This document shows positions 1 through 10,255 of a stretch of 64,000 bases of DNA, in pieces. How positions within the stretch are numbered: the first letter of the stretch is position 1; each line of letters opens with the position of its first letter. The position numbers and the translations under genes were made by a program. Origin of the DNA: Mycoplasmopsis synoviae ATCC 25204 (GTDB taxonomy: Bacteria > Bacillota_I > Bacilli_A > Mycoplasmatales > Metamycoplasmataceae); the NCBI RefSeq assembly GCF_000969765.1, contig NZ_CP011096.1, positions 434,001-498,000 of the forward strand. The letters run 5' to 3'. The notes below the pieces were generated by a model. The model searched no databases, was not told where the DNA came from, and was given only the letters and a program-made list of their open reading frames with translations.

Positions 1-297
<297 letters not shown>

Positions 298-342
298 TTA
301 TTTATCCTTTTTTCAAAAATTTTTTATTTCTTAACGATAAGA

Positions 343-383
343 ATTATAACACAAATTTAGCAGTTAAGTATATTATTTGCTAA
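343..383 (-). promoter_or_regulatory. dnaK promoter with CIRCE-like HrcA operator
   Basis: On the minus strand an extended -10 (TGTTATAAT, hexamer 343-348) precedes dnaK. At 357-383 lies TTAGCAGTT, a 9-nt spacer and ATTTGCTAA. The 9-9-9 layout and the outer TTAGC/GCTAA match CIRCE (TTAGCACTC-N9-GAGTGCTAA), with diverged inner arm bases. The operator overlaps the -35 region, where bound HrcA would block transcription. hrcA two genes upstream supports the call. Confidence 0.8.
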
Positions 384-395
384 ATTTTTTAAAAC

Positions 396-1286
396 TTATT
401 TTTTATTCTTAACAACAACTACTTGCGCTGGAGTTATAAGCCTGTTATTTAGGCTTATTCCTAGCCTAGCCACTCTTAAAATTGTTTCGTTTTCTTTTGA
501 TGCATCTTCTTGAGTATCAATTATTTGCATTCAATTTGCATCAAATTTTGAATTTAATTCAGGATCAATTATATTTGCTGAATTTCTCTCTAAAGCGTCG
601 ATGAATTGTTTTTTAACAATATCAAATCCATAGCAGTAATTTTTAACAATTTCATTATCTGAATTTTTACCGGCATTAGTTGCCATTACAAAATTATTAA
701 ATGGATCCATTAAAGCATCTAAGAATTTTTGAAGCACAAATTTTTTGCTATCTTCAAATTGAGATTCTAAATGCTTAGTTTTTTCTTCTAATGCGCTTTG
801 AAGTTTTTCACTTAGCGAAGCTTCTAGTTCTTTGACTTTATTTTTAAAAGTCATTTGCTCGGTTATATTTTTGTATTGCTCCATGGCTAAGTTTTGTTCT
901 AGCTTTGCAATTTTTTCAGTTAATTCTTTAAGCTTTTCTTCGTTTTTACAAGTTTTTTTAGCTTCTTCAGGCTGCTTATCTTTAGATTCAACTTTGAAGT
1001 TACTAAATTCAAATTTTAAGCTTTGATTTTGCAAGCTATCATCTTCTAAATTAGCGCCATTAGGCTTAACTAAAATGTAGAAATCTTTTTTTAAGCCAAA
1101 TTTTTTTAAATGGTTAATTAATAAATTGTCAAAGCCTTTTAAAAATTCATCTTTTCCAATTTCTAGTTTTATATCTTTTGAATATTTTTCTAGGAGATTA
1201 TCACTTGCATAACATTTTAAAGATGAAGTTACAACATCACCATTTTTTAGGTTAAATTTATGTCTTTTAAGAATGTTTTCTTTCAT
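396..1286 (-). CDS. grpE: GrpE nucleotide exchange factor with an extra FKBP-like N-terminal domain
   Basis: Nucleotide exchange factor for DnaK. The 296-residue reading needs one UGA read as Trp near the C-terminus. The end, LGISLNNRLITPAQVVVV, is the typical GrpE beta-domain tail. A long coiled coil (about residues 110-170) precedes the dimer region. Residues 1-105 are not part of ordinary GrpE: NLKNGDVVTSS, LEIGKDEFLKGFDNLL and QNQSLKFEFSNFKVE follow the order of FKBP/SlyD-type prolyl isomerase motifs. This fold assignment is an inference. The ATG lies inside the last codons of hrcA (20-nt overlap), indicating translational coupling. The family is usually about 180-220 residues, so this one is long because of the added domain. 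Confidence 0.92.
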
Positions 1287-2289
1287 TTTTATCCTTTTCT
1301 TTCTCGTTTATATTATTGGTTATTATTTTAGTTAGTAGCATAATTCCAGATTTAATTGAATTAGAATCACTTTCATTGGGAGCTACTACTGAAATTTCAG
1401 TTAAATTATTATTTTCGTCAATTCTTTTTGAAAAAAATGCCCCCTTAGAATTAATAGAAATTCTAATTTCTTCAAAGTCATTGGAATTTTTCTCTAAAGC
1501 ATCTCAGATTGAATTTTTTTCTAAGATATTTAATATTTCATTAACATCTTCTCTAGCTATTTTTCTAGAAAGAATAATATTTTCTCTTCCATAGATTTGG
1601 CTTTTAATTCCAATTCCAAGTATGCTTTTTACATAAGATTCAATAACGTCTTCGTATTGAATTATTTTTTCAGCTAATATGTCTTTAAGTAGCAGTATCC
1701 TTTTTTCTAAATCGATGAGTTTGCAGTCTATTAAATTATCTTGGAAGATATTCATGGCTATTTTTAAATCGCTAATTTTAATAGTTTTATTTTCAGGAAT
1801 ATCAATTTTTCTTGATAAAACTTCGCCGTTAGACACCACCAAAATAATAGTTGCAAGGCTCTCGCTAACTTCAAATAAATTTATAGATTTAAGTATTAAA
1901 TTCGGATCTTTAAATTTAGTAACAAAGGTAGCTCCGGTAAGGCTCGCTAATTCTTTGGTGACTTCTTCTATTGTGCTATAGATATTATCTTTACGATTTA
2001 GAAAGATTTTTTCTAAATTATTAATAAGTTTTAAATCAAATGCATTTGATAAAAACTTTGCATAATATTCAAGACCTTTATTAGTTGGCTTTCTACCGCT
2101 AGATTTAGTTTCTTTAACAAGCAGGCCTTCATCTTCTAAAGCCGTCATTAAATACCTAACTTTAGCTGGAGAGAATTTTATGCCATAGTTTTTAACAAGA
2201 AGCGCAGAAGAAATTTCATTTTTTTGAGTTAAATATGCCCCAACTACTGCTTTTAGAATTTCTTCATGTTGCTTTTTTAGCTGTTTCAT
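1267..2289 (-). CDS. hrcA: HrcA heat-shock repressor
   Basis: Repressor of class I heat-shock genes that binds CIRCE operators. The 340 residues match the family's usual length. The N-terminal winged helix (KQHEEILKAVVGAYL, then VRYLMTALEDEGLLVKE) is followed by the conserved hinge SGRKPTNKGLEYY and a GAF-like middle domain. One UGA is read as Trp in the C-terminal third. First gene of the hrcA-grpE unit with dnaK just beyond, and preceded by its own CIRCE-like element, so it is probably autoregulated. A TATTAT box ends about 7 nt before the ATG with no Shine-Dalgarno sequence, so the mRNA may be leaderless. Confidence 0.93.
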
Positions 2290-2320
2290 GCCTATAATAA
2301 TAGCAAAAAAATAAAAAAAA

Positions 2321-2347
2321 TTAGCAAATAAATAAAGTTATTGCTAA
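2321..2347 (-). promoter_or_regulatory. CIRCE-like operator upstream of hrcA
   Basis: TTAGCAAAT, nine spacer bases, then TATTGCTAA. The outer seven bases of each arm are complementary and the 9-9-9 spacing equals that of CIRCE. It sits 32 bp before the hrcA start. Together with the element before dnaK this defines a diverged CIRCE for this organism. Confidence 0.75.
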
Positions 2348-2367
2348 ATTTAAGTTTTTAAGTATTA

Positions 2368-3234
2368 TTAAGCTTTATTTTGTGATCCAAATTCGTGAAT
2401 TTTTTCTTTTACGGTTTTTTGCATTGCATCAAAACCTGGTTTATATAATTTTCTTGGATCAAAATTTTTTCCTTCAAGGTCTTTATTTGAAAGAATAAAT
2501 TCTCTTAAAGCTTTATGATTTGCTTGTTGGAGTTCGGTGTTTACGTTAATTTTAGTAACTCCTAGAGATATAGCTTTTTGAATTTGTTTTTGAGGGATAC
2601 CACTACCACCATGAAGAACAATTCCAATTTTAGCGCTTGATACTATTTCTTTTAATTTGTCAAAATCAAGAGATTTTCAATTTTCTGGATATGGCCCGTG
2701 AACATTTCCGATTCCGGCTGCAAGAACGTCAATTCCTAGCTCTGCCATTTGTTTTGCTTCACCAGCATCGGCTAGCTCTCCTGAACCGATAATTCCATCT
2801 TCTTCACCACCGATGGTTCCAACCTCGGCTTCAAATGAACAATTAGCAGTTTTAGCTAGCTCTAATAATTCTTTGGTTTTTTCGTAGTTTTCTGCAAATT
2901 TATAATGGCTTCCATCAAACATAACAGATGAATATCCATCGGTTTCTAGAGCTTTTTTCACTCCTTCATATGATCCATGATCTAAATGAAGCGCTACTGG
3001 AATGCTAATATTTAAATCATTTACTAGCCCTTTAACCATATTAGCTACGGTTTTAAATCCACCCATGTATTTAACTGCACCTTCGCTGGTTGCTAAAATT
3101 AATGGCGAATTTACTTCTTGAGCTGCAAGAAGCACAGCTTTAGCTCATTCTAAATTGTTAATATTAATATGTGGAACCGCGTATCTACCTTCTTTGGCTT
3201 TAATAAGCATTTCCTTTGCGTTTGTTAATGGCAT
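2368..3234 (-). CDS. fba: Class II fructose-bisphosphate aldolase
   Basis: Zinc-dependent glycolytic enzyme that splits fructose 1,6-bisphosphate into dihydroxyacetone phosphate and glyceraldehyde 3-phosphate in the cytosol. The 288 residues fit class II. VALHLDHGS carries the catalytic Asp and a zinc His, SVMFDGSH is the next beta strand, FEAEVGTIGGEEDG the flexible loop, GNVHGPYP and VLHGGSGIP the remaining metal and phosphate-binding stretches, followed by INVNTELQ. The start has AGGAG eight bases upstream, overlapping the end of rpoE, so the two are co-transcribed. Its presence argues for a glycolytic rather than purely arginine-dependent mycoplasma. Confidence 0.96.
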
Positions 3235-3241
3235 TTTACTC

Positions 3242-3502
3242 CTAGTTTTTAATTTTGTATGTTGAACTTTTTCAAGTTTCATCTTGCAAGTGTTTAAAGT
3301 GACGATCAACGGTTAGAATTCTATATAATTCACCCATTTTTCTAACTCTTACGTCATTGTAGCTATTTTTTTCATCTACAAATTTTGTGGCTCAAACTTC
3401 TGCGAGTTCACTTTCAACTCTTTGAAAGATTTCTTCAAAAGTAAAGTGTCTGGTAGTATCTTTTGAAATTACTTCGATTGCAATTTCTAACATTGTTCTC
3501 AT
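3242..3502 (-). CDS. rpoE: RNA polymerase delta subunit (HARE-HTH), short form
   Basis: Small RNA polymerase-associated factor. The 86-residue product starts MRTMLEIAIEVIS and continues HFTFEEIF and GELYRILTVDRHF, then DETW, aligning by eye with the HARE-HTH domain of Bacillus RpoE (DLNIDGRF...DQTW). It lacks the long acidic C-terminal tail of the Bacillus protein. One UGA is read as Trp inside the DETW motif. A strong ribosome-binding site (AGAAAGGAGAT) and a TATAAT box at 3525-3530 lie just upstream. It sits seven bases before fba. Confidence 0.8.
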
Positions 3503-3524
3503 GATATCTCCTTTCTAATTTATT

Positions 3525-3530
3525 ATTATA
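3525..3530 (-). promoter_or_regulatory. -10 box for rpoE-fba
   Basis: TATAAT on the minus strand in the 35-bp gap between argS and rpoE, 22 bp before the rpoE ATG and followed by a strong Shine-Dalgarno sequence. No clear -35 is seen, which is common in mycoplasmas. Confidence 0.6.
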
Positions 3531-3537
3531 ATAAAAA

Positions 3538-5193
3538 CTACATTTTTTTAGGCGGTTTTATATTAAGAAGCTTAAGCGCATTTGATAGCACTATTTTATA
3601 AGCTTGAATCAGCCCGCTGTAGTGTTTTTCTTCGCTGGTGTCTTTTATTTTTTTCTCTGAATAAAAACTATTAAATAAATTCGCTAAATTTATTAAATAT
3701 TGAGTTAATAAATTTGGTTTTAGCGTTTTAGTAATTACCGAAATTAATTCTTGGAAGAAATCTAATTCTAGCACTAACTTTTTAGCTTTATCGCTTAAAA
3801 AAGTCTCTTTTGTTTTTTGATGCTTTGCTAAGTTTTGGCTTAATGAATACGCCCTTGAATAACTGTATTTAACGATATAAACAGGGTTATTAATATCGCT
3901 GGCATTATTTTTATCGATATCAAAGTCATATTTAGAGTTACTATCTCTTAAAAGCATTCCAAAAAAGATTGAATCTTTATTTGATACTTTTAAAAGATCT
4001 TTAAGCGTTACGGAAGTTCCCTTACGCTTTGACATTTTAAATTCTTGTCCGTTTTTAATAAGACGCACTAGCTGAAGAGTTAATATATCTAAATTTGAAT
4101 CATTTAAATTTAAAAAATGCATTGCAGCTTTAATTCTTTGAATATATCCAAGATGGTCAGCCCCTCAGATATTAATTAATTTATCTGCTTTTTTAAATTT
4201 TAAATAATGGTAAGCAATGTCCGGTAAAAAGTAAGTAAAGCTTTTATCGCTTTTAACTAAAACTCTATCTTTATCATCGCCATATTCACTTGTTTTTAAA
4301 ACTAGTGAATTTCCATCTTGATAAGTTTTATTTTTTAGCTTTTCTAAAACTTTTTCTATATCACTATTTTCATATAAAGAGCTTTCATAAAATACTGAAT
4401 CAAAGCTAATTTTTAGCTTTCATAAATCTTTTAAAATTTCTTCAAATAAAATCTCGTAAGAAAACTTTTTAAAATCTGCAAATAGCTTATGGCTTTCCTT
4501 TAGCTTAATAAATTTATTGCCAAATACTTTTTTTATTTTCTTTGCGCATAAAAGAATATCTTTTCCATTGTAGCCATCCTCTACTTTTGGTGAAGATATT
4601 TTATGTAGCTTTAAATATCAATATAAAACGCTTCTAGCTAAAAGATTTATTTGGTTTCCAGCGTTATTAACGTAGTATTCGCCTTCTACTGAATATCCTG
4701 CGAATTTTAAAACGTTATAAATTACTTTTCCAACAACAGCGCCTCTTACGTGACCTACGTGCAGGAATCCAGTAGGGTTCGCAGAAACATATTCAATATT
4801 TATTTTTTGGTTATTTGCTTTAAATTTACCGAAATTATTTTTGAGCTTAATAATTTCGTAAATCGCATTATTAAAATAAATATCTTTAACTACTAAATTA
4901 ATAAAACCTGGAGCCATAAAATCTACTCTTTCGTATAGATCTTCTTGTAGAAGCTCACTTTGGATATTTTTAGCTAGTTCTATAGGATTAGTTTTTAAGC
5001 TTTTAGCTAGAGTAAAAGCTATATTTGTTGAATAGTGATAAAAGATATTATTAGGATTAAATTTTTCTGGAATATTAGGTTGGCTAATATTAAAATTAAT
5101 TTCATCAAGATCAAATTCTGGCAGAATTTCTTTTGCTTGAAGTTTGGTTAGTGAATTTAAAATTGAGTTTTTAATCTGTGAATAAAGAGTCAT
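3538..5193 (-). CDS. argS: Arginyl-tRNA synthetase
   Basis: Class I aminoacyl-tRNA synthetase charging tRNA-Arg. The 551-residue frame is continuous once UGA codons are read as Trp. The HIGH motif is HVGH (residues 145-148, after SANPTGFL) and the KMSKS loop is KMSKR at 386-390. N-terminal Add1-type and C-terminal anticodon-binding DALR-type regions are present by length and position. It starts the leftward unit and diverges from cysS, with the shared control region at 5194-5290. Ends in TAG. Confidence 0.95.
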
Positions 5194-5290
5194 TTAGATA
5201 AATTGATCCTTGATAAAATAATAAATAATTATATGTTGTATGATTATATAAAAATGTTTTAAATATTAAAACACTTTTCTAAATAATATT
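5194..5290. promoter_or_regulatory. Divergent argS/cysS intergenic region
   Basis: A 97-bp, almost pure A/T spacer between divergent synthetase genes. Several TATAAA/TAATAT-like hexamers occur on both strands, so promoters for both genes must lie here, but I cannot single out one pair. No terminator or T-box-like leader is visible. Confidence 0.5.
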
Positions 5291-6511
5291 ATGCTTAAAA
5301 TTTATGTCTGCGGCCCTACAGTTTATGATGAGCTTCATATTGGAAATATGCGGCCAATTTTAACTTTTGATTTAATGCTAAAAGCCGCTAGATATCTAAA
5401 AAAAGATTTCATCTTTATTCATAATATAACCGATATCGATGACAAGATAATTTTTAAAGCTAAAGAGCAAAATATTTCAGAAAAAGAGCTTGCACAAAAG
5501 TATTCGCAAAAATATTTAAATCACTTAAAAACTTTTAGCGTAGATACTATTACAAAGCTTGAATACGTAACTAAAAATTTAGAGTATATTGAATCGTTTT
5601 TAGATAAGCTTTACAAAAGAGATAACGCTTATTTAATAGAAAATAGCGGCTTATATTTTAACGTTGAAAAAAATTTAAATAATTACGGAAAAATTTCAAA
5701 TCAAAATCTTGATGATATGCATTTTGATTTTGATTTAAATTCAAAACTGCAAAAATATAATAAAGCTGATTTTGCACTTTGAAAAAATACATCAGAGGGA
5801 ATTAAATTTGATTCTAAATTTGGTCAAGGCCGTCCTGGATGACACACAGAATGTGTAGCGTTAATTGAAAAAAATTTTGGTGATTCTCAACTTGATATTC
5901 ATGGTGGTGGAGTTGATTTAATTTTTCCTCATCACGAAAATGAAAATATTCAATATCAAGCGCTTTATCAAAAAGATATAACCAAAAAATGACTAAGAAG
6001 CGGACAGATTAATTTAAATAATGAAAAGATGTCAAAATCGCTTCAAAATATAATTTCAGTTGATGCGTTTCTAGAAAATAATTCAGGTAATACTTTGAAA
6101 TTTATTTTTTTAATGTCTTCGCTAACAGCAAATATTAACTTAAATGAAAACTTAATTTCAGATGCTTCAAATTTAGATAAAAAATTAACAAAACTTTCAT
6201 TTTTAGCTAAAGTTAATAATTTAGAAATAAAGCCTTACGATGTTTCAAAAGAAATGAAATTTCTTTTTGAATTATCATTTTCAAAATTTATGTTTGAAGT
6301 AAATGCGCTTTTAAAGAACGCAAACAAAAATGATCTAGAGGCATTAAATAAACTTTTATTTTTATTTAACACGCTAGGATTTAGTTACGATAAATTAGAT
6401 TTTTCAAGTGAAATACAAACGTATAAAAAATGAAAAGCAGCGCTAGAGTTAAAAGACTATAAAAGCGCTGATTTACTTAGAGAAGATCTACTTAAAAAGA
6501 ACTTAATTTAG
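5291..6511 (+). CDS. cysS: Cysteinyl-tRNA synthetase, N-terminally short
   Basis: Class I synthetase charging tRNA-Cys. Zinc ligands and active-site motifs are present: C7 in [13 protein letters not shown] (16-19) as the HIGH motif, C188 in [19 protein letters not shown], and KMSKS at 246-250. The 406 residues are shorter than the usual 440-460: the protein opens directly at the first zinc ligand and lacks the roughly 20-residue leader before CGPT. No in-frame ATG upstream would restore it. The C-terminal domain is also compact. Stop TAG. rlmB follows 20 bp downstream, as in Bacillus. Confidence 0.94.
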
Positions 6512-6531
6512 GAAAAATAAGCTTAACTATC

Positions 6532-7233
6532 ATGGCAAAATTATTTATAGGTGGAAAAAATTCAACCCTTGATGCGATTGAAAGTAAATTAAATTTAAAA
6601 AGAATTTACCTTTCTAAAAAAGAAAATTTAAAGTATTTTAAAAATACTAATTTTAAAGTTGAAATTCTTTCAAATTTAGAGCTTTCAAAGTTAACTAATA
6701 ACGCTAACCATCAAGGCTTTGTAGCTGAGCTTGATTTCACCTATAGCGATATTAATAAAATCTATGAATCTAAACCTAAAATAGTTTTAGTTTTAGATCA
6801 TATCATGGACACTTATAATCTAGGAGCTATTATTAGAAGTGCAAACGCTGCTGGAATTAAAGATATCGTTATGCCAAAAGAAAATTGTGCCGATATTACC
6901 TCTAATGTATTAAAGGTATCAAGCGGCGGCTTTATTGGTATTAATTTTTATAAAGTTTCTTCTTTAAATGCTTTTTTAAATAAACTGAAAAAACATAGCT
7001 ATTGAATTTACGGAAGCATGCTTGATAAAAATTCAACTAGTTACTACAGTGCTAAATACAATTTTCCAATGGCTTTTATACTTGGTAATGAAGAAAAAGG
7101 AATATCAAAAAGCGCTCTTGTAGAAGTTGATGAAAAAATTCACATTCCTCAAAGCGGAAGCGTTGAGTCACTTAATGTTTCCGTAGCTGCTGGAATACTG
7201 CTTTTTGATATAAAACATAAAGTTAATGAATAA
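6532..7233 (+). CDS. rlmB: 23S rRNA (guanosine-2'-O)-methyltransferase, TrmH/SpoU family
   Basis: SPOUT-class methyltransferase. The 233 residues show an N-terminal substrate-binding domain, then LDHIMDTYNLGAIIRSANAAG (motif 1 with the catalytic Arg region), FILGNEEKGIS (motif 2) and IPQSGSVESLNVSVAAGILL (motif 3, knotted SAM site). These motifs are diagnostic for RlmB/TrmH; the exact target nucleotide is inferred from the cysS-rlmB context. One UGA Trp. The next gene starts within its last codons (8-nt overlap). Confidence 0.92.
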
Positions 7234-7813
7234 AATAAATATCAAAAAATGAAATAGTGAAATAAAATCATTTTTTAATATTAATTTAGGCGCAACAACA
7301 ATTAGAAAAAACAAAATAATAAATTTATTTTTAAATAAAAATTTAAATCGCATTCATGGACTAAAAATTCAAATTATAAATTTAATCGGTAATAAAATTC
7401 ATAGCGCTGATGAAATTTATAATATTATTTTATCTTGTGTTATTGATAGCGTTAATAACTACATAAAACAAAATATTAGTTATAAATTTGAAGCATTTTT
7501 TTGAACTGATTTAAAATTTAAAACGCTAACAAAGCTTAATAAATTTGCAAACTCGCAACAAAAATTTGAATATAAAATTTCAAATTCGCAAGTTAATCTC
7601 AAAAACTTAAAATCAAAAATAACGCTAGCTAATAGCGAAGTGTTTTTAGATTCGCAAATTAGTCAAAAACTAGAAAAAATTAGGCCAACGTTAACCGAAA
7701 ATGAAACTAGGTTTTTAACGCTATATAAACAAAATAAAGCACATTTATATTATTCGGGCTTTATGCAAAATCGCTTAATATCGCAGCTAAAAGCAAAACT
7801 AGAATCTAGCTAG
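7226..7813 (+). CDS. Putative divergent SigH-like sigma factor
   Basis: Basic 195-residue protein, rich in Lys and Asn, with no confident family assignment. Two clues suggest a sigma factor remnant. First, synteny: in Bacillus the order is cysS-rlmB-yacP-sigH-rpmG-secE-nusG, and this ORF occupies the sigH position. Second, the C-terminus (LTENETRFLTLYKQNKAHLY then RLISQLKAKLE) follows the spacing of sigma region 4 of SigH (LSxxExxVLxxYxxGKSY...RxKxKLE). Region 2 is not clearly recognisable. It overlaps rlmB by 8 nt and so is probably translationally coupled. An alternative is an unrelated lineage-specific protein. Confidence 0.55.
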
Positions 7814-7831
7814 AATTATTAACTTTTAATA

Positions 7832-7837
7832 TATAAT
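7832..7837 (+). promoter_or_regulatory. -10 box for rpmG, possibly leaderless mRNA
   Basis: TATAAT ends seven bases before the rpmG ATG and no Shine-Dalgarno sequence intervenes, so transcription would start at or next to the start codon. In such AT-rich DNA the match could be chance. Confidence 0.45.
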
Positions 7838-7844
7838 ATAAAAA

Positions 7845-7997
7845 ATGAAAAATGACAAGAAAATTTTCTTGGCTTGCAGTGAATGTAGAGTTAAAAACTA
7901 CACAACAAATAAAACTCTAAATGTAGAAAAAAGAGTTGCAATTAATAAGTATTGTCCGAAGTGTAAAAAACACAATTTACATAAAGAAGAACTATAA
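7845..7997 (+). CDS. rpmG: Ribosomal protein L33
   Basis: 50-residue ribosomal protein of the large subunit. It keeps both zinc-ribbon cysteine pairs (ACSEC and YCPKC), the conserved YTTNKT segment, and the C-terminal KCKKHNLHKE. It precedes secE and nusG, the classical arrangement of the L33-SecE-NusG cluster. The ATG at 7845 gives the canonical length. Confidence 0.95.
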   Translation: MKNDKKIFLACSECRVKNYTTNKTLNVEKRVAINKYCPKCKKHNLHKEEL

Positions 7998-8000
7998 ATA

Positions 8001-8222
8001 ATGAAAAAATTTCCTTTATTTGAAAAAATAAAAAATAGACAAAAAAAATACTATCTTAGAAAAGTTGCAAAAGAAGTCAAAAGAGTAAAATGACCTACTG
8101 CAAAAACTAATTGAACTACTTTTTTTCAAATAATTGTATTTACAATTTTATTTTCAACATTTGTATTTGTTGTTACATTAATTTTTACCGCAATTTGAAG
8201 AGCAGGGGGCTTAAATATTTAG
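8001..8222 (+). CDS. secE: Preprotein translocase subunit SecE
   Basis: Essential small subunit of the Sec translocon. The 73-residue product has a basic amphipathic region with VAKEVKRVKWPTAK (the conserved KEVxKVxWP motif, Trp encoded by UGA) followed by a single C-terminal transmembrane helix (IIVFTILFSTFVFVVTLIF). It starts three bases after rpmG and nusG begins one base after its stop. Confidence 0.95.
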
Positions 8223-8223
8223 T

Positions 8224-8832
8224 ATGCAAAATTCAAAATTTCGTTGATATTTAATTTCAACTATTACCGGAAAAGAAGCCGTGATAGTAGAAGCTTTAAA
8301 AAATAGAATTAAATCAGAAAACATAGAGCAATTTTTTGATTTTAGCGCAACTGAAGATGGACCTTTTAAAGTCTTTAAAGTTCCTAGCATAACCAAAACT
8401 GAGCTAAATAAAAAACAAAAAGGGCTAGCATATAAAGTAAAATGAAAAAATATGTTTCCTGGATATATTTTTGTTAAAGCTGACATGCAAGATTTAGTGT
8501 GATATATTATCCGTAATACCTTGCAAGTTACTGGAATTATCGGTTCTGGTGGTGGGGGAGAAAAACCAACTCCTGTTTCACAAAATCAAATTAGAAAATC
8601 ACTTGAAAAAGAAGAAGAAGCTAAAAAATTATTTGAAGAAAATAAAAACCTTCTTAATTTAAAAGTTGGTGATTTAGTGCTTATAACCGATGGTAACTGA
8701 GTTGGAAATGAAGCCGTTATTGAAAAAATAATCGTAGAAGATAATATGGCTGAAATTTCATTTGAAGATTTCAATAAAAAAGTTGAATTCAAAATTAATT
8801 TAGACTGACTAACACGTATAGAACGTAATTAA
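8224..8832 (+). CDS. nusG: Transcription elongation/antitermination factor NusG
   Basis: Modulates RNA polymerase pausing and links it to ribosomes. The 202 residues comprise an NGN domain (RWYLISTITGKE, NMFPGYIFVKADM, WYIIRNTLQVTGIIGSGG) and a C-terminal KOW domain (LKVGDLVLITDGNWVGNEAVIEK). Several UGA codons encode conserved Trp. Compared with the usual 175-180 residues, a charged loop of about 20 residues is inserted after the first NGN strands (around DFSATEDGPFKVFKVP). Confidence 0.95.
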
Positions 8833-8863
8833 ATTATGTTATTTTTTATTTTTTTGAGTTAAA

Positions 8864-10255
8864 ATGAACTATCAATCATATTCGGACACAATCTGCGCTA
8901 TATCTTCAGGAAATAATATCAACCAGCCGATATCTATAATTAGAATTTCCGGAAAAAATGCCCAAAGCATAGTCTCAAAGATCTTTAGCGGAAAAGTTGG
9001 AGAAAATAAAACTATTACATATGGTTTTATTAAAGAAAATTCCGAAATAGTCGATGAAGTTTTAGTAAGCTGATTTTTAGGTGAGCCCCAAGGTGATATC
9101 ACCGTATATAACAATTACGTCGGAGAGCCTTTAATTGAAATAAACGCTCACGGCGGAATGGTAGTTACTAATAAAATCTTAGAGCTATTAATTAGCAATG
9201 GCGCAAGGCTAGCTGAGCCTGGCGAATTTACCCGAAGAGCTTTTTTAAATGGAAAGCTTGATCTTTCAAAAGCTGATGCTATTCATAATTTGATAATGTC
9301 AAAAACTAGACTTCAAGCTAGAAACGAAGCATCAAAACTTAAAGGCTCAGCAAGTAAAGTTATAAAAGATCTTTTAAAAGAGCTTTCTTTATTGATAGGA
9401 AGCATAGAAGTCGGAATTGACTATCCGGAATATATCGATGACTACGAAGAAGATCTAAAAGCTAATTCAAAAGAAGATATAAATTTAACTAGAATTAATA
9501 AATTAATTGCTAGGCTAGAAAAAATAGTTAAAAGCTCTGAAACTGCGCTTAATTATTTTGAAGGAATTAAGCTTGCGATAGTTGGAAAGCCCAATGTCGG
9601 CAAATCTTCGCTGCTTAATGCCATGCTTAAAGAAGATAAAGCCATAGTAACTAATGTAGCCGGAACAACTAGAGATATCGTTGAAGGGATTTATTATTTA
9701 GATAATTTTATTTTCAAAATAATAGATACTGCCGGAATTAGAAAAACTAGGCAAGAAATAGAAAAAATAGGTATCGAAAGATCTTATAAAGCAATACTAG
9801 ATGCTGATATAGTTCTGCATTTATTTGATAATTTAAATTCAGAAGATGAATTTGATTTAGATATTAAGAAAATAGTTCAAGAAAACAATAAAAACTACAT
9901 AAAAGTAGTTAATAAAAGCGATTTAAAATCTGATATTAAATGAAGCGATGATTTTATTAAAATATCAGCAAAAAATAATGACATTAAAAATTTAGAAGAT
10001 CATTTACTAAAGATATATTCTGGCTTTGATTTTAATAGTGAAGATATTTTCGCAACAGCTAGGCAGATAAAATTATTTAAAGAATCGCTTGAATATGCCT
10101 ACGCTGCAAGAGAAGAAATTAAAAACCAATTAACTTATATAACAGCAATAGTTGACTTAAATAATTTATTCGATACTTTGCAACTTATAATTGGAAATTC
10201 AAATAGAGAAGACTTACTTGATGAAATGTTTAAAAACTTCTGCTTAGGAAAATAA
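8864..10255 (+). CDS. mnmE: tRNA modification GTPase MnmE
   Basis: With MnmG installs carboxymethylaminomethyl groups on U34 of tRNAs. The 463 residues show the N-terminal folate-binding domain ([34 protein letters not shown]), the G domain with GKPNVGKS at 241-248, GTTRD, DTAG and NKSD, and the C-terminal FCLGK, where the Cys of the CxGK motif is retained. Its stop overlaps the next start (TAATG), so tatD is coupled. No Shine-Dalgarno sequence is obvious before the ATG. Confidence 0.96.
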
